From the NCBI GenBank assembly GCA_023512255.1, contig JAILZY010000011.1, forward strand, positions 1 to 64,000: 64,000 bases of DNA. Direction: 5' to 3'. Position 1 is the stretch's first letter, and every line of letters begins with the position of its first letter. Positions 61,540 through 64,000 of this stretch are shown one piece after another. Origin of the DNA: a bacterium. GTDB taxonomy: Bacteria; SZUA-182; DTGQ01. Position numbers and translations under genes: made by a program. A model generated the notes under the pieces. It was not told the DNA's origin. It ran no database searches and saw only the letters and a program-made list of their open reading frames with translations.

Positions 61540-62661
61540 ATGAAAGATATTATATCCTACGTCCAGGAGAAGAAGATCCCCCTTGCAGTACACATTAATT
61601 TAACTAGGCGATGTAATCTCCACTGCCTTCACTGCTGTGTGGGGAAGGGAAGAAAGACCGCATCTGGCCAAGCAGGAACGACTGAGGCTGGTTTTGAGCT
61701 AGGGCTGATGCACATTCAGCGAGTCTTTGAGGAGCTGGCTCAAGTTGGCTGTCTTCTTCTCACCCTTTCAGGCGGGGAAGTTTTGCTTCGAGATGATCTG
61801 CTTGAGATTATAAGCCGGGCGAGGGAGTTGGATTTTGCGGTTAAGATTTTTACTAACGGAACCTTAGTTGGTAGAAAGGAGGCCCAAGCATTTCATAGAC
61901 TACGTATTCAGGAAGTGCATGTCAGCCTATATGGGGCAGATGCAAAGATACATGATCTGATCACCGGTGTTTCCGGCTCCTGGACGAAGAGCATGGAAGG
62001 GATTCGGTGGCTGAGGGAGGAAGGCGTAGCGGTTAAGGTAAAGTGCCCCATAATGAAGCAAAACCTGGCCGAGTATCGTAAGGTATATGAGCTGGCGGTG
62101 AGTCTTGGAGCTGATTATGCTTTTGACCCGATGATTACCGTCCGGGATGATGGGAACCGAGATCCGCTCAACTACCGAATAAGTCAAGAAGATTTGCAGA
62201 TGGTCCTAGCTGATCCTATTTTTCAGACTAAGCGCAAAAGCTATAGGGAAAGAGAGGAGAGTTTTGCCTGCTCAGCCAGTATGATGAGTGAAATAAGTGA
62301 AGAGGTCCTCTGCAGTGCCGGTCATTATATCTGCTTCATTTCTCCAGAGGGTGATATTAACCCTTGTGTTCAGTTGCCTATTTTCTGTGGCAATGTCCTA
62401 GAGCATGATTTTCAATGGATTTGGTATCATTCACCGCAGATGCTTAGAATTCGGAATCTGCGGATGAAAGATGTTCGGAGCTGCAATAACTGTAGGTACC
62501 TCCCCTGGTGTGCCAGATGTCCTGGCTTAGCCTATCTTGAAGATGGCGATCTCCTTGGTCCTTCCAGTGCTGCCTGTTGGATGGTGCAAGCAAAAGAGGG
62601 AGACAGACAGTTTAATAATCAGATACAAGCCAATAATCAAATACAACCTATTGTAACTTAA
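61540..62661 (+). CDS. Radical SAM/SPASM peptide-maturase-like enzyme
   Basis: LTRRCNLHCLHCC (CxxxCxxC); LTLSGGEVLLRDDL; SPASM cysteines CSAGHYICFISPEGDINPCVQLP...CNNCRYLPWCARCPG. Confidence 0.9.
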   Translation: MKDIISYVQEKKIPLAVHINLTRRCNLHCLHCCVGKGRKTASGQAGTTEAGFELGLMHIQRVFEELAQVGCLLLTLSGGEVLLRDDLLEIISRARELDFAVKIFTNGTLVGRKEAQAFHRLRIQEVHVSLYGADAKIHDLITGVSGSWTKSMEGIRWLREEGVAVKVKCPIMKQNLAEYRKVYELAVSLGADYAFDPMITVRDDGNRDPLNYRISQEDLQMVLADPIFQTKRKSYREREESFACSASMMSEISEEVLCSAGHYICFISPEGDINPCVQLPIFCGNVLEHDFQWIWYHSPQMLRIRNLRMKDVRSCNNCRYLPWCARCPGLAYLEDGDLLGPSSAACWMVQAKEGDRQFNNQIQANNQIQPIVT

Positions 62662-62714
62662 GTTATTTTTGTAAACTAGGTTAACGTTCATCTATAAGTT
62701 AAGGAGGTAGAATC

Positions 62715-62879
62715 ATGGAAGAAAAAAAGACAACAGTCGCAAAACCAGCAGTCAAAAAGGTTTATGAAAAACCCCAGATAGTTTCCGAAGAAGTATTTGA
62801 GACCTTGGCTCTTGCCTGCTGCAAGAGTAATAACTGTAAGAATTACGGCCTTCCGAAGGGGATGCACGCTGTAAGTTAA
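62715..62879 (+). CDS. Candidate RiPP precursor peptide (54 aa), absent from the ORF track
   Basis: SD AAGGAGG at 62701-62707; MEEKKTTVAKPAVKKVYEKPQIVSEEVFETLALACCKSNNCKNYGLPKGMHAVS*; follows PqqD and rSAM/SPASM genes. Confidence 0.85.
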   Translation: MEEKKTTVAKPAVKKVYEKPQIVSEEVFETLALACCKSNNCKNYGLPKGMHAVS

Positions 62880-62991
62880 TAGATCAAGGTTCCAGCCTGC
62901 TGACCCTTTGTTCAGTGTAAAAATTCTCGATTGAGTTATAATTTTTAATATTTTTTACAAAATTCAGCACTTCATATAGCATAAGATGCAG

Positions 62992-63011
62992 GCTCATCCT
63001 CCAGGATGAGC
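62992..63011. other. Perfect 8-bp hairpin GCTCATCC-TCCA-GGATGAGC
   Basis: Read directly. Confidence 0.7.
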
Positions 63012-63014
63012 ACT

Positions 63015-63060
63015 AATCACACACGTCTCTTCTTTGGGGGGAGGAAGAGTGGTGATTTTT
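63015..63060 (+). terminator. Putative rho-independent terminator
   Basis: AATCAC...CTCTTC-loop-GAAGAG..GTGATT followed by T run. Confidence 0.6.
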
Positions 63061-63200
63061 CCCTAAAAGTGCCACTTTGGCTCTTCATTCATCTTTTGGC
63101 CTAAGGCTAGCTCTGATGGGACAAGGGGACAGTAGCGCGGCTTTTATAAACATGGAGACCTAACTTTTCCTAAATCTGCCTTTAATGAGGAAAAAGAAAA

Positions 63201-64000
63201 ATGAAACGAAAGTCTTTTACGATCCTGACATCATTATTGTTTGGATTTATACTCAGTTTATGCCTATTTTTTTGGCATACGCCGCCTGCCTATTCCCAGG
63301 ATAAGGCAGCGGAGAGTACTACTTTGAGTCCGTCGCCCAGAAAAACTTCTGGCGCCTACGTTATCGAAGATATAGCCTATGATCCTGAAACCCAAATTTA
63401 TACCTATACATATGTATTGCATAATCTGGGAAAACAGCAAGTTTGGTGGTGGGGTATATGGTATGAGGAAGATCCTCAAGCTATACTTGATGACTCTTCG
63501 GTAGATGAAAATGGCTTTGCCCCTACTGACTTGACTGACTGCTCGCCTGGATGGAAAAATTCTGCCCCTGAGAGACGGATGGGGTTTTATTTATACAGTG
63601 GTCCTAATGGGGAGCTAGGTTTTTATTCCACCTATGCCAGCGACTCTCGGTCGGGAAATAGCCCGATCGTTCCTGATTCTATCAATGTTCCCCGACTTGG
63701 AGGCCAGTGGGGATGGAATGGGCCAGGAGCGAATATTATCACCGCCTATGGAATCCAAAAAGGACAAACAGGCTATTATGTGATTCGGTCTAAAAAGTAT
63801 TTTCCAGATAATAAGATGTTTTTCTACAATACCAAGGATTACTGGAATTCCTACTTCGATCCTCAGACCGGGCAACTTGTCATCAGGGGGTTGGAATTTG
63901 TCTCTATAACTCAGCGGTCCTATTCGATATCAATGTCTCTGACCCGGGGGTATAATCTTATTTCGCAACCCCTTGAGGAGCTGATAACCTCAGACAATCT
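63201..64000 (+). CDS. Secreted hypothetical protein, 3' truncated by window end
   Basis: MKRKSFTILTSLLFGFILSLCLFFWHTPPAYSQ signal peptide, then open frame to the window end. Confidence 0.8.
   Translation, partial: MKRKSFTILTSLLFGFILSLCLFFWHTPPAYSQDKAAESTTLSPSPRKTSGAYVIEDIAYDPETQIYTYTYVLHNLGKQQVWWWGIWYEEDPQAILDDSSVDENGFAPTDLTDCSPGWKNSAPERRMGFYLYSGPNGELGFYSTYASDSRSGNSPIVPDSINVPRLGGQWGWNGPGANIITAYGIQKGQTGYYVIRSKKYFPDNKMFFYNTKDYWNSYFDPQTGQLVIRGLEFVSITQRSYSISMSLTRGYNLISQPLEELITSDN

Noticed and set aside
63061-63200. Possible c-di-GMP riboswitch before the secreted protein
   Set aside because: Some GEMM-like fragments by eye, but conserved core motifs could not be matched; needs a covariance-model scan

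Overview
This 64 kb bacterial window combines a GC-rich defence island with a lower-GC chromosomal backbone. (1) About 0.2-9.4 kb is a GC-rich island with a type I restriction-modification locus (XRE regulator, hsdM, DUF1016/YhcG-like nuclease, duplicated hsdM 3' fragment, hsdS, decayed RAYT/REP transposase, hsdR) that ends in gene debris. (2) About 9.6-25.5 kb carries class II RNR (minus strand), an MBL-fold hydrolase, a repeat coiled-coil protein, tRNA-Val(CAC), a selenocysteine locus (tRNA-Sec, selB, DUF3343, yedF, class-V aminotransferase) and a pstSCAB-like ABC transporter with a LysR regulator. (3) About 26-59.8 kb is a large Wzx/Wzy-type exopolysaccharide cluster. It includes a BY-kinase with an inserted domain, an ACP/ligase/radical-SAM/PP-loop block and a complete GDP-heptose set. 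(4) About 59.8-62.9 kb is a candidate RiPP locus: PF14907-like nucleotidyltransferase, PqqD, radical SAM/SPASM, and a 54-aa Cys-containing precursor absent from the ORF track. Three families of short non-autonomous palindromic elements are scattered through the backbone, and many copies keep recognisable target-site duplications (5 bp in one family, 8 bp in two). REP-like palindromes are inserted in frame in hsdM. Product names come from reading translations by eye; no database search was run.
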